64,000 nucleotides of DNA from Promicromonosporaceae bacterium. GTDB taxonomy: Bacteria; Actinomycetota; Actinomycetes; Actinomycetales; Cellulomonadaceae. The position numbers and the translations under genes are program-made. Positions 53,565-62,263 of the stretch are shown here, piece by piece. How positions within the stretch are numbered: the stretch's first letter is position 1; every line of letters starts with the position of its first letter. The stretch lies in contig WRHK01000001.1 in NCBI GenBank assembly GCA_009783295.1, positions 1 through 64,000 on the forward strand, read 5' to 3'. The notes beneath the pieces are model-generated. The model was not told where the DNA came from. It searched no databases and saw nothing but the letters and a program-made list of their open reading frames with translations.

Positions 53565-54527
53565 GAGGAGGGCCTCGGCCGGCGTCAGCGCCACCACCAC
53601 CGCGCCGCTCGCGCACTCCGACGCCAGGCGGGACGGCCAGTCGCCCTCCAGGGCGACCGGCAGGGCCGCCACCAGGTCGGCGCGGGTGCCCGGGCGGCCC
53701 AACTCGCGCACGGCGTCCGCCGCCTGGAAGAACCCGTGCACCGGCGCGTTGGTCTCGAGGGCCGCGACCACGCTCTCCAGGTCCCGGATCGCCTTGCGCA
53801 GCGCGGGCGCCACCCAGGCGGCGTTCTCGGTGACCATGGCCTCGGTGCGGCCCGGGTCGGTGTACGCGACCCGGGTGCCGTCGCGGAACGACCCTGCGGC
53901 CAGCCCCAGCGCGGCGTCGCGCACGGGGGCGCCCGCGACCGCGTTGAGCAGCTGCGTCGCCAGCACGTGCGGCACGTGGGAGATCAGGGCGGCGGCCTCG
54001 TCGTGCACGTCGTCGGCGAGCACGGCGGCCGTGCCGCCCAGCGTGCCGGTGATGAGGTGCAGCAGGCGGGCGAGCCGGTCGGGCGCGGCCGGCACGGTCA
54101 CCGCCCACGGGGCGCCAGCCAGCAGGTCCGCCGTCGACGCCGCGAAGCCGCTCTGCTCGGTGCCGGCCATCGGGTGCGCCCCGACGTACCGCTCCCCCAG
54201 CCCCACGGCCTCCACCGCGTGCCGCACGGGGCCCTTGACGCTGCCGACGTCGGTCAGCGTCGCGTCGGGCCCGAGGCTCCGCGCCAGCTCGGCAGCCGTG
54301 GCCCGCATGGCCCGCAGCGGCACGGCGAGCACCACCAGGTCGGCCCCGTCGACGGCCTCGGCCACCGACGTCGTCGCGCGCAGCCCCACGGCGCCCGCGG
54401 CAGCCACGGTCGCGCCGTCCACGTCCTGCCCGACGACGTCGACCCCGCGCTCGCGCAGCAGCCTCGCCAGCGAGCCGCCCACCAGGCCGAGCCCCAGCAC
54501 GGCCACGCGGGCGAACGGCGCGGTCAC
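53556..54527 (-). CDS. tyrA: prephenate dehydrogenase
   Basis: 323 residues. VAVLGLGLVGGSLARLLRER is the NAD-binding motif. LTDVGSVKGPVRHAV, GAHPMAGTEQSGFAAS and DEAAALISHVPHVLA carry the substrate-binding and catalytic His positions. It converts prephenate to 4-hydroxyphenylpyruvate. No ACT domain is seen. Start codons GTG 54530 and 54527 are adjacent; 54527 forms the GTGA overlap with pheA. The TAG stop (53558-53556) is inside the last unit of repeat array 3. Confidence 0.9.
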   Translation of the reverse strand: MTAPFARVAVLGLGLVGGSLARLLRERGVDVVGQDVDGATVAAAGAVGLRATTSVAEAVDGADLVVLAVPLRAMRATAAELARSLGPDATLTDVGSVKGPVRHAVEAVGLGERYVGAHPMAGTEQSGFAASTADLLAGAPWAVTVPAAPDRLARLLHLITGTLGGTAAVLADDVHDEAAALISHVPHVLATQLLNAVAGAPVRDAALGLAAGSFRDGTRVAYTDPGRTEAMVTENAAWVAPALRKAIRDLESVVAALETNAPVHGFFQAADAVRELGRPGTRADLVAALPVALEGDWPSRLASECASGAVVVALTPAEALLAR

Positions 54528-55486
54528 CACAGCAGACCTCGCTCCAGGTCGGGGCCGTCGGCGCCCGCGACCACGGAGCCGAGCGGCACGTGGTCGGCGA
54601 GGACGCCGTCGAGGGCGCCGTCGTCCGGGTCGCCAGGGAACGCGCCCAGCACCTTGAGCGAGTCGCCCGCGGCCAGCAGGTCACCGAGCAGCGCGTGGAC
54701 CGACGCGTCCCAGGGGGCGGCGTCGAACGTCATCACGAACACGTACTGGTTGGCGCGCGCCTTGAGCGGGCGCGTGACCAGCGACGACATGTTGACGCGG
54801 CGCTCCCCGAAGGCGGCCGTGATGCGGGCGAGCACGCCCGGCCCGGTCACCACGGGGGTCACGGCCAGCATGGTGCGCCAGGCGGTCTCGGCGGTGTCGA
54901 CGGCCTGGCGCGTGGCGGCGAGCAGCGTGCGCGCCTCGTCGCGGCGCGCGAGCACCAGGAACCGGGTGCGGGCCCCGCCGAAGTCCTCGACGGCCCGGCC
55001 GATCGTCTCCAGCCCGTAGAGCGTGCCGCACACGCGCGGCCCGAACGCCACCTGGTGCTCGGTCACGTCGCGGCAGGCGGCGGCGTTCGACGACGCCGGC
55101 ACCGGCCGCAGCCCGCGCTCGGCCACGAACCGCGACACCTGGGCGAGCCCGTGGGGGTGCGCCGTCGCCTCGGTGAGCTCCCCGTGGCCCGGCCGCACGA
55201 ACGCGTCGAACGAGATCGGCAGCACCACCTCGTCGATCGCGACGACGTCGGACGACCCGACCAGCGCGTCGACGGACGGCACCACGTACCCCTCGACGGA
55301 GCTCTCGATCGCGACGACGCCGCGGGCGGCCGCGCCGGACGCGACGGCGTCGTGCACCTCGCCCACCGACTCCAGGGCCTCCGCGGGACCGTGCGGCGCG
55401 CGCGCCCCGGCGCGGGCGGCCCAGTCGAGCACGGCCTGGTGCGTGAACGTCCCCTCGGGCCCGAGGTACGCGACGCCGGCGCTCAC
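54524..55486 (-). CDS. pheA: prephenate dehydratase
   Basis: 320 residues. VAYLGPEGTFTHQAVL opens the catalytic domain, VVAIESSVEGYVVPSVDAL follows, and the catalytic Thr lies in ARTRFLVLAR. The last 85 residues are an ACT regulatory domain (VLARITAAFGERRVNMSSLV), so feedback by phenylalanine is likely. It converts prephenate to phenylpyruvate. It overlaps tyrA by 4 bases and the upstream ACT-like gene by 4 bases, giving one aromatic amino acid operon. Confidence 0.92.
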   Translation of the reverse strand: MSAGVAYLGPEGTFTHQAVLDWAARAGARAPHGPAEALESVGEVHDAVASGAAARGVVAIESSVEGYVVPSVDALVGSSDVVAIDEVVLPISFDAFVRPGHGELTEATAHPHGLAQVSRFVAERGLRPVPASSNAAACRDVTEHQVAFGPRVCGTLYGLETIGRAVEDFGGARTRFLVLARRDEARTLLAATRQAVDTAETAWRTMLAVTPVVTGPGVLARITAAFGERRVNMSSLVTRPLKARANQYVFVMTFDAAPWDASVHALLGDLLAAGDSLKVLGAFPGDPDDGALDGVLADHVPLGSVVAGADGPDLERGLLW

Positions 55487-56379
55487 ACGCCCGCCCAGCG
55501 CGGGGCCAGCGGCGCGGGCCCGGGCACGAACCCCTCGCCCGGCAGCACGGCGAGCGTCCGATGGGCGATGCCGCGCGCGTCGAGGTCGGCGACCAGCCGG
55601 TCGAGCACGTCGACATGCGGGCACAGGAACGACGTGAAGAACACGTGCGGCCCGCGCTCCGAGGGGTGCGAGCGCAGGTGCTGCAGGTCGATCCCGGCGT
55701 CGGCGATGACGGCGAGCGTCGGCTGCAGGGAGCCGCGGTGGTCGTCGTAGGGGCCGAACGCGAACCAGACCTGCGCGGGCCCGTGGAACGCGGGCCGCAG
55801 GTCGCGCGACTCGAGCAGGCCGTACCAGACGGGCGGCAGGTCGGCGAGGCGCTCCGACCCCACCAGCTCCACGAGCCCGCCGGGCACGCGCGAGCGCTCG
55901 ATCACGAGCGACCCGTCGGGCCCGGCGATGGCCACACGCTCCGCGACCGGCGTGCGCGAGGGCACCAGGCGCGGGCTCACGCCGAGGGTGCGCAGCACGT
56001 CGCGGCAGTCGCGCAGCCCGGCCTCGTCGATGACGACGGCGCCGCCCGTGGCCTCGGGATGCCCCACCCAGGCCCACTCGGTGCGCACCGCGACGGCGGC
56101 CGTGATCCCGAGCGACGGGTCGCCGGCCAGCAGCGCCTCCTCGAGCGACGGTGCCGGCTGGGCCGGGTGGCCCAGGTGCACCACGGCGGCGAGGTCGGCG
56201 ATGCTCGCGACCGTGGCCAGGGTGTCGGCGGCCGTGCCCAGGTCCAGCAGCTCCACGAGCTCGGCGGGCTCGGCGTGCGCGGGCGCGTCGCCGTCGGGCA
56301 CCACGAGGCCCGACCACCCGCCCTGCTGCGCGGCGAGCGCGGCGTGCGCGGGCGACTCCCGCTCGGAACGACCCAGCAT
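55483..56379 (-). CDS. ACT-domain-like protein next to pheA
   Basis: 298 residues. The C-terminal 90 residues read like an ACT domain: DDHRGSLQPTLAVIADAGID, LQHLRSHPSERGPHVFFTSF, then a LVADLDARGIAHRTL helix. Residues 1-200 resemble a worn-down dehydratase or periplasmic-binding fold but lack the GPEGTFT and TRF motifs. It may be a regulatory partner or inactive paralogue of PheA. ATG at 56379 shares one base with the VanW gene stop (TGATG), and its own stop overlaps pheA. Confidence 0.6.
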   Translation of the reverse strand: MLGRSERESPAHAALAAQQGGWSGLVVPDGDAPAHAEPAELVELLDLGTAADTLATVASIADLAAVVHLGHPAQPAPSLEEALLAGDPSLGITAAVAVRTEWAWVGHPEATGGAVVIDEAGLRDCRDVLRTLGVSPRLVPSRTPVAERVAIAGPDGSLVIERSRVPGGLVELVGSERLADLPPVWYGLLESRDLRPAFHGPAQVWFAFGPYDDHRGSLQPTLAVIADAGIDLQHLRSHPSERGPHVFFTSFLCPHVDVLDRLVADLDARGIAHRTLAVLPGEGFVPGPAPLAPRWAGV

Positions 56380-58553
56380 CAGTTGTCTCCCGCTCCGGAG
56401 TCCGGCCCGGCGGGCGGGGCTCCGCCCGCGTCGCACACGACGGGGTTGTCAGGCTTGTACGTCCAGGTGAAGTGCTCGTCGATCACCTTGTCGGTGCCGT
56501 GGAACACCTGACGGTAGTTGGTGATCGTGAACCCGTCCTGCCCGCCCACGTAGGCGGCGCAGTTCGCGCCCGACCGGTGCACCGTCGTCGTGGGGACGAC
56601 GTTGGTCTTGGGGCTCGCCGACGTCTGGACGGTGAAGTACTTGGTGCTCCAGATCTGCACGTGCAGCCGACCACCCTGGATGTACGCCTGCATGACGGCG
56701 CCGTAGGGCGAGTTGTTCTTGAACCGCATGTCGAGCGACCCGACCGCCATGGTGGCCTCGCGGCCCGCGGGGTAGCGCGTGAACCAGACCGAGTGCGGGC
56801 GGTGCTCCACGTTCTCGAACCCGGCGAAGAACCCGGCGTTGTACGTGGTGGTGGCCATCTGCGACAGGCCGCCGCCGATGCCCTCGGTGTGCACGCCGTT
56901 GCTGATGACGCCGGCGGACTGGTACCCGTTCGCCGTGGTGATCGGCCCGATGGCCTGGGTCAGCGAGAACGTCTCGCCCGGCTTGACCAGGTGGCCCGTG
57001 AGCAGCTGGGCGGCGCGGGCCAGGTTCGCGGTGCGGACCGGCTCGGGCGTCAGCGGGGTGTCGAACGCGCTGACGACCTCCTTGACGCCCATCCCCTGCA
57101 GCGCCGCCTTGCTGTCCTGCGGGTCGCGCTGCGTCAGCTTGACGGCGGCGGTCCGGTTGTCGCCCGTGGCGGCCTTCTGCACGGCCGCGGCCAGCGCGTC
57201 CGGGTCCAGCGAGGTGCCGGACTCGCCGCCGACGACGACGGGCGTGCCGCCCTGGAACTCGAAGTGCGCGTCCTGCGGGTTGGTCAGCAGGTTGTTGGTG
57301 CGGGCCACGACGGCGTCGACGAGCTGGGCGCCGTCGACCGTGAGCTTGAGGTTCCCGTCGACCGGCTGGAACGACGCGGCGGACGCGAGCGCGTCGGCGG
57401 GCAGCTCCGGCTTCTGGTCGCCCACGGTCACCGTCACGGGGGCCGAGACGATCTTCTTGGCCTGCGTGAGCGCGGCGTCCGTCTCGGACTGCGTGATCTG
57501 CGGGGCCACGGCCTCGGTGGGCAGGTCGATCGACCCGGTGGTGACGAGCCAGCGTGTGGTGAGCGCGTGCGTCGCGTCGCTCGCGGTGACCTTGGCGCCG
57601 TCCTTGGCCGCGGTGGCGACGGGCTGGCCGTCGGTGAAGGTGACGGTGCCGTCCACCGGCGGGGTCGCGAGCGACTCGACGAGGCCGTCGACGGCGGTCT
57701 TCAGGTGCGCGTCGTCCACGCTGACGACGGGGGCGACGTCCGACCCGCCGAACAGGTGGTTCCACAGGTGTGCCGGGCTCATCGAGAAGCCCGTGAGCTG
57801 CGCGACCGTCGCGGCGGCGTCGAGCTTGAGGCCCGCCGTGGTGGGGTCGAGCGTGGTGTGCGCGTCGCCCGCGGTGACCTGGACGGGCTCCTTGGCGCGT
57901 GCCGAGAGGCCGGCGTCGAGCTGGTCCTTGGCCTCCTGGGACGACAGGCCGCCGATGTCGACGCCCGCGACGTGCGTGCCGGACGCGACCTTGTCGGAGA
58001 CGAGCCACTGCGCGCCCGTGTAGAGGCCAGCGAGCACCACCAGGACGATGCCCGCACCGAGCAGCGCACGCGGCGCGCGGCTGGGCTGCCCGTCGCCCAC
58101 GAGCCCGCCGAGGATGCCCGACGGGCGGTTGCTCCCGGGGCCCGACGGCCCCGGCCCCGACGACTCCGGGCCCGACGCGGCCGGCCCGGACGCGGGGACC
58201 GCGCCGAGCACGGTCGTGGTCTCGGCGGGCTGGGGGGCGCTCACGGTCCACGTGGTCGCGGCCGTGAGCGGCGGGACCTCCACGGGCTTGGCGCCCGCGG
58301 CGGCGGCCGGCTGCGCCGGGAGCGCGACGGAGCCGATCACCACGGGCAGCGCCTGGGTGGGCTCGGACGTCGAGACCGTCTCGGTCGGGGGCCGGTAGGT
58401 GACGGCGGGGCGCTCGTACGCCTTGACCGGGGGCACGTACGGGGCCTCGTGCTCGGGCGCGTCGGGCTCGGGCGCCGTGGCCTCGGGAGCCCCGTCCGCC
58501 GGGGAGGTGTTCGGCTCGGGCGCGTCGTTGTCGCGCTCGGTCGGCTGACCCAT
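56379..58553 (-). CDS. VanW family protein with peptidoglycan-binding domains
   Basis: 724 residues. The first 155 are disordered and rich in Pro, Ala, Glu and Thr. One membrane helix lies near residues 160-182 (LLGAGIVLVVLAGLYTGAQW), placing the rest outside. Two YoaR-like/PG_binding_4 domains follow (TTAGLKLDAAATVAQLTG and similar). The VanW domain near the end has LVKPGETFSLTQAIGPITTA, EGIGGGLSQMATTTYNAG and FTRYPAGREATM. The role of VanW proteins is not known; cell-wall linkage is likely. ATG at 58553 follows CGGAG. Confidence 0.88.
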   Translation of the reverse strand: MGQPTERDNDAPEPNTSPADGAPEATAPEPDAPEHEAPYVPPVKAYERPAVTYRPPTETVSTSEPTQALPVVIGSVALPAQPAAAAGAKPVEVPPLTAATTWTVSAPQPAETTTVLGAVPASGPAASGPESSGPGPSGPGSNRPSGILGGLVGDGQPSRAPRALLGAGIVLVVLAGLYTGAQWLVSDKVASGTHVAGVDIGGLSSQEAKDQLDAGLSARAKEPVQVTAGDAHTTLDPTTAGLKLDAAATVAQLTGFSMSPAHLWNHLFGGSDVAPVVSVDDAHLKTAVDGLVESLATPPVDGTVTFTDGQPVATAAKDGAKVTASDATHALTTRWLVTTGSIDLPTEAVAPQITQSETDAALTQAKKIVSAPVTVTVGDQKPELPADALASAASFQPVDGNLKLTVDGAQLVDAVVARTNNLLTNPQDAHFEFQGGTPVVVGGESGTSLDPDALAAAVQKAATGDNRTAAVKLTQRDPQDSKAALQGMGVKEVVSAFDTPLTPEPVRTANLARAAQLLTGHLVKPGETFSLTQAIGPITTANGYQSAGVISNGVHTEGIGGGLSQMATTTYNAGFFAGFENVEHRPHSVWFTRYPAGREATMAVGSLDMRFKNNSPYGAVMQAYIQGGRLHVQIWSTKYFTVQTSASPKTNVVPTTTVHRSGANCAAYVGGQDGFTITNYRQVFHGTDKVIDEHFTWTYKPDNPVVCDAGGAPPAGPDSGAGDN

Positions 58554-58583
58554 CGAGTTCGCTCCGTGCATGTCTCTGGAGGT

Positions 58584-58662
58584 GGCTGCCGCGGCAGCCG
58601 AGGGCGGTCCTGCACCGGTGCCGCGCCGTCGTCCGACGACGCCGCGCACCGTCGGAATCCTA
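58584..58662 (-). promoter_or_regulatory. VanW gene promoter and leader hairpin
   Basis: On the minus strand TAGGAT (58662-58657) can serve as -10 box with a leader of about 97 bases. The leader contains the palindrome GGCTGCCGCGGCAGCC (58584-58599), which may lower translation or transcription. Confidence 0.4.
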
Positions 58663-58744
58663 CGCGCGGGGCCTGCGCCGGACCGCCGCTGGCGCTCTGA
58701 CCAGGCGTGGAGGTTCGGCGGAGGTTCGCGTCAGCCGGGCGCCG

Positions 58745-59179
58745 TCAGCGCCGCTCGAACCAGCGCCGCGGAAGGAACGCCACGACGCCCAGCAGCACCA
58801 CGCCGCCGTAGGTCCACGCGATGCCCGCCCAGGCGAGCGGGATGCCGGCGGTGGGGTCGGTGACCAGCACGTCACCGCCGCTGCCGGGCAGCGACATCAG
58901 CTCGACCATGACCACCCAGCCGACGGCGGCGCCGGCCAGCGCCGGGAGCCCGGACCAGGCGCGCGCGAGCACCCCCGCGGAGAGGGTGAGCGCCAGGGCG
59001 ATCACGAGCCCGACGGGCAGGTCGTGCCACAGCGTGCGCTGCGTCGCGGTGCCGAGCGCCGCGACCGCAGCCCCGAGCAGGATCGCGACCACGGCGATGC
59101 CCAGCACCCGGCCGGCGCCGCGGCGTGGGGCGCCGGGGGTCGCTGGCGTGATGGCGGGGGTCTGGTCCGGGTCGCTCAC
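58745..59179 (-). CDS. DUF6113-like four-helix membrane protein
   Basis: 144 residues with four membrane helices: VLGIAVVAILLGAAVAALG, LPVGLVIALALTLSAGVL, LAGAAVGWVVMVELMSL and WTYGGVVLLGVVAFL. The N terminus is Pro/Thr-rich. A short membrane protein follows mshB in many actinobacteria, including Rv1171 after Rv1170; its role is unknown. GTG at 59179 overlaps the mshB stop (GTGA) and also has its own leaderless -10 box. Confidence 0.75.
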   Translation of the reverse strand: MSDPDQTPAITPATPGAPRRGAGRVLGIAVVAILLGAAVAALGTATQRTLWHDLPVGLVIALALTLSAGVLARAWSGLPALAGAAVGWVVMVELMSLPGSGGDVLVTDPTAGIPLAWAGIAWTYGGVVLLGVVAFLPRRWFERR

Positions 59180-60183
59180 GCGCCCGAGCCTACCGAGGTG
59201 GGGCGCCGCCCGGTGGGGGTCGTCACGAGGTAGACCTCCTGGGCACCGACGGGTGCGAGCACGCCGTTCGAGAGGGCGTACCAGCCGAGCACCCCGGCGG
59301 CCGCGAGGGCGGAGCCGGCGGGCGCCGCCGTGGCGTGCTGGACCTGCGTGGCGTGGGCGCGCATCGCGTCGAGCACCGGGCCCAGCACGGGCGCGACGTC
59401 GACCGTCCGCAGGTGGCCGGCGTCGTCCGCGGCAGCGAGCAGGGCGTCGTCGCGGGCGAGCGCGGGCAGGGCGTCGTCGGGGTCGGGGAAGGTGAGTCCC
59501 GCCTCGGCGGCGAGGGCCCGGACCGCGGGATCCGCCGCGAGCGCCGCGCGCTCCGCGCGCAGGGTGCTCGCCGGGGCGACGCGCTGCCAGAGCTCGGCAG
59601 CCCACGGCTCGCCACCCCCTTCGAGGGCGGGGTCGGCCGCGAGGTGCAGCGCCTGCACCGTCACCTGGTGGGCGCGCACGTGGTCCGGGTGCCCGTAGCC
59701 GCCGCCGGCCTCGTAGGTGGCGACGACGTCGGGCCGTAGCCGCCGGACCAGGCCCGCCAGGCGGGCGGCGCCGTCGTCGAGCGGGCGCAGGGAGAAGCCG
59801 CCCGGCACGGCCGGGTCGGGCCCGGCGAGCCCCGGGCGGACCCAGACCATGCCGGAGTCCTCGAACCTGTCAGTGCCAGCCGGGGCCGCACCCCGCCGTG
59901 GGTCAGACAGTTCGTCGAGGAACGTGGGCACCCCCGCGCCCAGCGCCGTCAGCGCGGCAGTCAGCTCGACCTCCCGGTGGGCCGCCAGGGCGGGGCCGTC
60001 GCCCTCGAGCGCGGCCAGGCCGTGCGACGTCGTGCCGGGGAGCGCCAGCACCTCGCCGCGCTCGCCGCGCGTGCACGTGACGACGACGGCGCCCCGCCCG
60101 GCCGCAGAAGCGGTCGCGAGCAGGGCGCCGGTCGAGAGCGTCTCGTCGTCGGGGTGCGCGTGGACCGCGAGCACACCGGTCAT
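59176..60183 (-). CDS. mshB: mycothiol biosynthesis deacetylase MshB
   Basis: 335 residues of the LmbE/PIG-L zinc deacetylase family. LAVHAHPDDETLSTGALLA gives H10 and D13 for zinc, and YEAGGGYGHPDHVRAH gives the third ligand. The length and the C-terminal extension are those of MshB. It removes acetate from N-acetylglucosaminyl-inositol in mycothiol synthesis, so the organism uses mycothiol as its main thiol. It lies 10 bases after typA on the same strand. Confidence 0.92.
   Translation of the reverse strand: MTGVLAVHAHPDDETLSTGALLATASAAGRGAVVVTCTRGERGEVLALPGTTSHGLAALEGDGPALAAHREVELTAALTALGAGVPTFLDELSDPRRGAAPAGTDRFEDSGMVWVRPGLAGPDPAVPGGFSLRPLDDGAARLAGLVRRLRPDVVATYEAGGGYGHPDHVRAHQVTVQALHLAADPALEGGGEPWAAELWQRVAPASTLRAERAALAADPAVRALAAEAGLTFPDPDDALPALARDDALLAAADDAGHLRTVDVAPVLGPVLDAMRAHATQVQHATAAPAGSALAAAGVLGWYALSNGVLAPVGAQEVYLVTTPTGRRPTSVGSGA
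59187..59192 (-). promoter_or_regulatory. -10 box TAGGCT for the DUF6113-like gene
   Basis: On the minus strand TAGGCT ends 7 bases before the GTG at 59179, inside the end of mshB. Confidence 0.45.
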
Positions 60184-60193
60184 CGCGGGAGGG

Positions 60194-62113
60194 TCAGGAC
60201 TTCGCCGCGGCCCGGAGACGCGCGGCGGCGCGGGCGCGCTCCACCTGGTCGAGCGCGACCTTGCGGATGCGCACCACCTCGGGCGTGACCTCGACGCACT
60301 CGTCCTCCTGCGCGAACTCGAGGGACTCCTCGAGCGTCAGGTGGCGCGGCGGCACCAGGTTCTCGAAGTTGTCCGCCGTGGAGGAGCGCATGTTCGTCAG
60401 CTTCTTCTCCTTGGTGATGTTGACGTCCATGTCCTCGTTGCGGCTGTTCTCACCGACGATCATGCCCTCGTACACCTCCTGCGTGGGGTCCACGAAGAAG
60501 GAGCCGCGCTCCTGCAGGTTGATCATCGCGTAGGGCGTGACGACGCCGGCACGGTCGGCCACGAGCGAGCCGGTGTTGCGCGACTCGATGGGGCCGGCCC
60601 ACGGCTCGTAGCCCTCGGAGATCGAGGACGCGATGCCGGTGCCGCGGGTCTCGGTGAGGAACCGGGTGCGGAAGCCGATGAGGCCGCGCGCCGGGACCAT
60701 GAACTCCATGCGGACCCAGCCGGTGCCGTGGTTCGACATGGTCTCCATGCGGCCCTTGCGCTGCGCGAGCAGCTGCGTGACGGCGCCCAGGTACTCCTCG
60801 GGCACGTCGATGGTCATGCGCTCCATGGGCTCGAGCACCTTGCCGTCGACCGTCCTGGTGACGACCTGCGGCTTGCCGACCGTGAGCTCGAAGCCCTCGC
60901 GGCGCATCTGCTCGACGAGGATCGCCAGGGCCAGCTCGCCGCGGCCCTGCACCTCCCACGCGTCGGGGCGCTCGGTGGGCAGCACGCGCAGCGACACGTT
61001 GCCGATGAGCTCGGAGTCGAGGCGGTCCTTGACCTGGCGGGCCGTGACCTTGTGGCCCTTGCCGCCCTTGCCGGCGAGCGGCGAGGTGTTGATGCCGATG
61101 GTCATCGAGATGGCCGGGTCGTCGACCGTGATGAGCGGCAGCGGGTGCGGGTCGTTCATGTCGGTGAGGGTCTCGCCGATCATGATGTCGGCGATGCCGG
61201 CGACGGCGACGATGTCGCCGGGGCCCGCGGACTCGGCCGGGACGCGGTCCAGGCCCTTGGTCTCGAGCAGCTCGGTGATCTTCACCGTGGTCAGCGAGCC
61301 GTCGTGGCGCGCCCACGCGACCTGCTGGCCCTTGCGGATCTCGCCGTTGAACACGCGCAGCAGCGCGAGGCGCCCGAGGAACGGCGACGCGTCGAGGTTG
61401 GTCACGTGCGCCTGCAGCGGCGTGCCCTCGTCGTACGTGGGGGCCGGGATCTTCTCGAGGATGGTCGCGAAGAGCGGCTCGAGGTTGTCGTTCGCGGGCG
61501 CCGAGCCGTCGGCCGGCTGCTCCAGCGACGACGCGCCCACCTTGGCGGCCGCGTAGACGACGGGCACGTCGAGGATCGCGTCGAGGTCGAGGTCCGGGAC
61601 CTCGTCCGCGAGGTCGGACGCCAGGCCCAGCAGCAGGTCGGTGGTCTCGCCCACGACCTCGTCGATGCGCGCGTCGGGGCGGTCCGTCTTGTTCACGACG
61701 ACGATGACCGGCAGCTTCGCCGCGAGCGCCTTGCGCAGCACGAAGCGGGTCTGGGGCAGCGGGCCCTCGGACGCGTCGACCAGCAGCACGACGCCGTCGA
61801 CCATCGACAGGCCGCGCTCGACCTCACCGCCGAAGTCGGCGTGGCCGGGGGTGTCGATGACGTTGATGGTGATGCCGCCGGGCTCCCCGTGCTCGCCCGC
61901 CGACGGACCGGTGTACCGGACCGCCGTGTTCTTGGCGAGGATGGTGATGCCCTTCTCACGCTCGAGGTCGCCGGAGTCCATGACCCGGTCCTCGACGTGC
62001 TGGTGGGCACCGAAGGCGCCAGCCTGCTTGAGCATCGCGTCCACGAGGGTCGTCTTGCCGTGGTCGACGTGGGCGACGATCGCGACGTTGCGCAGGTCGG
62101 AGCGCACAGCCAT
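60194..62113 (-). CDS. typA: ribosome-associated GTPase TypA/BipA
   Basis: 639 residues. G motifs are visible: IVAHVDHGKTTLVDAML (G1), EREKGIT (G2), IDTPGHADFGGEVER (G3) and VVNKTD (G4). EF-G-like domains II, III and V follow, then the TypA-specific C-terminal domain with KGRMETMSNHGTGWVRMEF and LIGFRTRFLTETRGTG. It binds ribosomes and supports assembly and stress growth. ATG at 62113 (AVRSDLRN) fits the family N terminus. TAAGAT on the minus strand (62178-62173) may be its -10 box. Confidence 0.95.
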   Translation of the reverse strand: MAVRSDLRNVAIVAHVDHGKTTLVDAMLKQAGAFGAHQHVEDRVMDSGDLEREKGITILAKNTAVRYTGPSAGEHGEPGGITINVIDTPGHADFGGEVERGLSMVDGVVLLVDASEGPLPQTRFVLRKALAAKLPVIVVVNKTDRPDARIDEVVGETTDLLLGLASDLADEVPDLDLDAILDVPVVYAAAKVGASSLEQPADGSAPANDNLEPLFATILEKIPAPTYDEGTPLQAHVTNLDASPFLGRLALLRVFNGEIRKGQQVAWARHDGSLTTVKITELLETKGLDRVPAESAGPGDIVAVAGIADIMIGETLTDMNDPHPLPLITVDDPAISMTIGINTSPLAGKGGKGHKVTARQVKDRLDSELIGNVSLRVLPTERPDAWEVQGRGELALAILVEQMRREGFELTVGKPQVVTRTVDGKVLEPMERMTIDVPEEYLGAVTQLLAQRKGRMETMSNHGTGWVRMEFMVPARGLIGFRTRFLTETRGTGIASSISEGYEPWAGPIESRNTGSLVADRAGVVTPYAMINLQERGSFFVDPTQEVYEGMIVGENSRNEDMDVNITKEKKLTNMRSSTADNFENLVPPRHLTLEESLEFAQEDECVEVTPEVVRIRKVALDQVERARAAARLRAAAKS

Positions 62114-62263
62114 GTAGGGTCTCGATTCCTCGGAGGCGGGGTGGGGATCCCGCGCACGCGGCGGGCGACGCCATCTTACCCGCGGCAACGCGCCACCCCC
62201 GCCCGCCCGGCCTGTGACGCCGGTGACGCACCGGCGTCACGGGCGGTTGTGGGTCGGCGCCCG

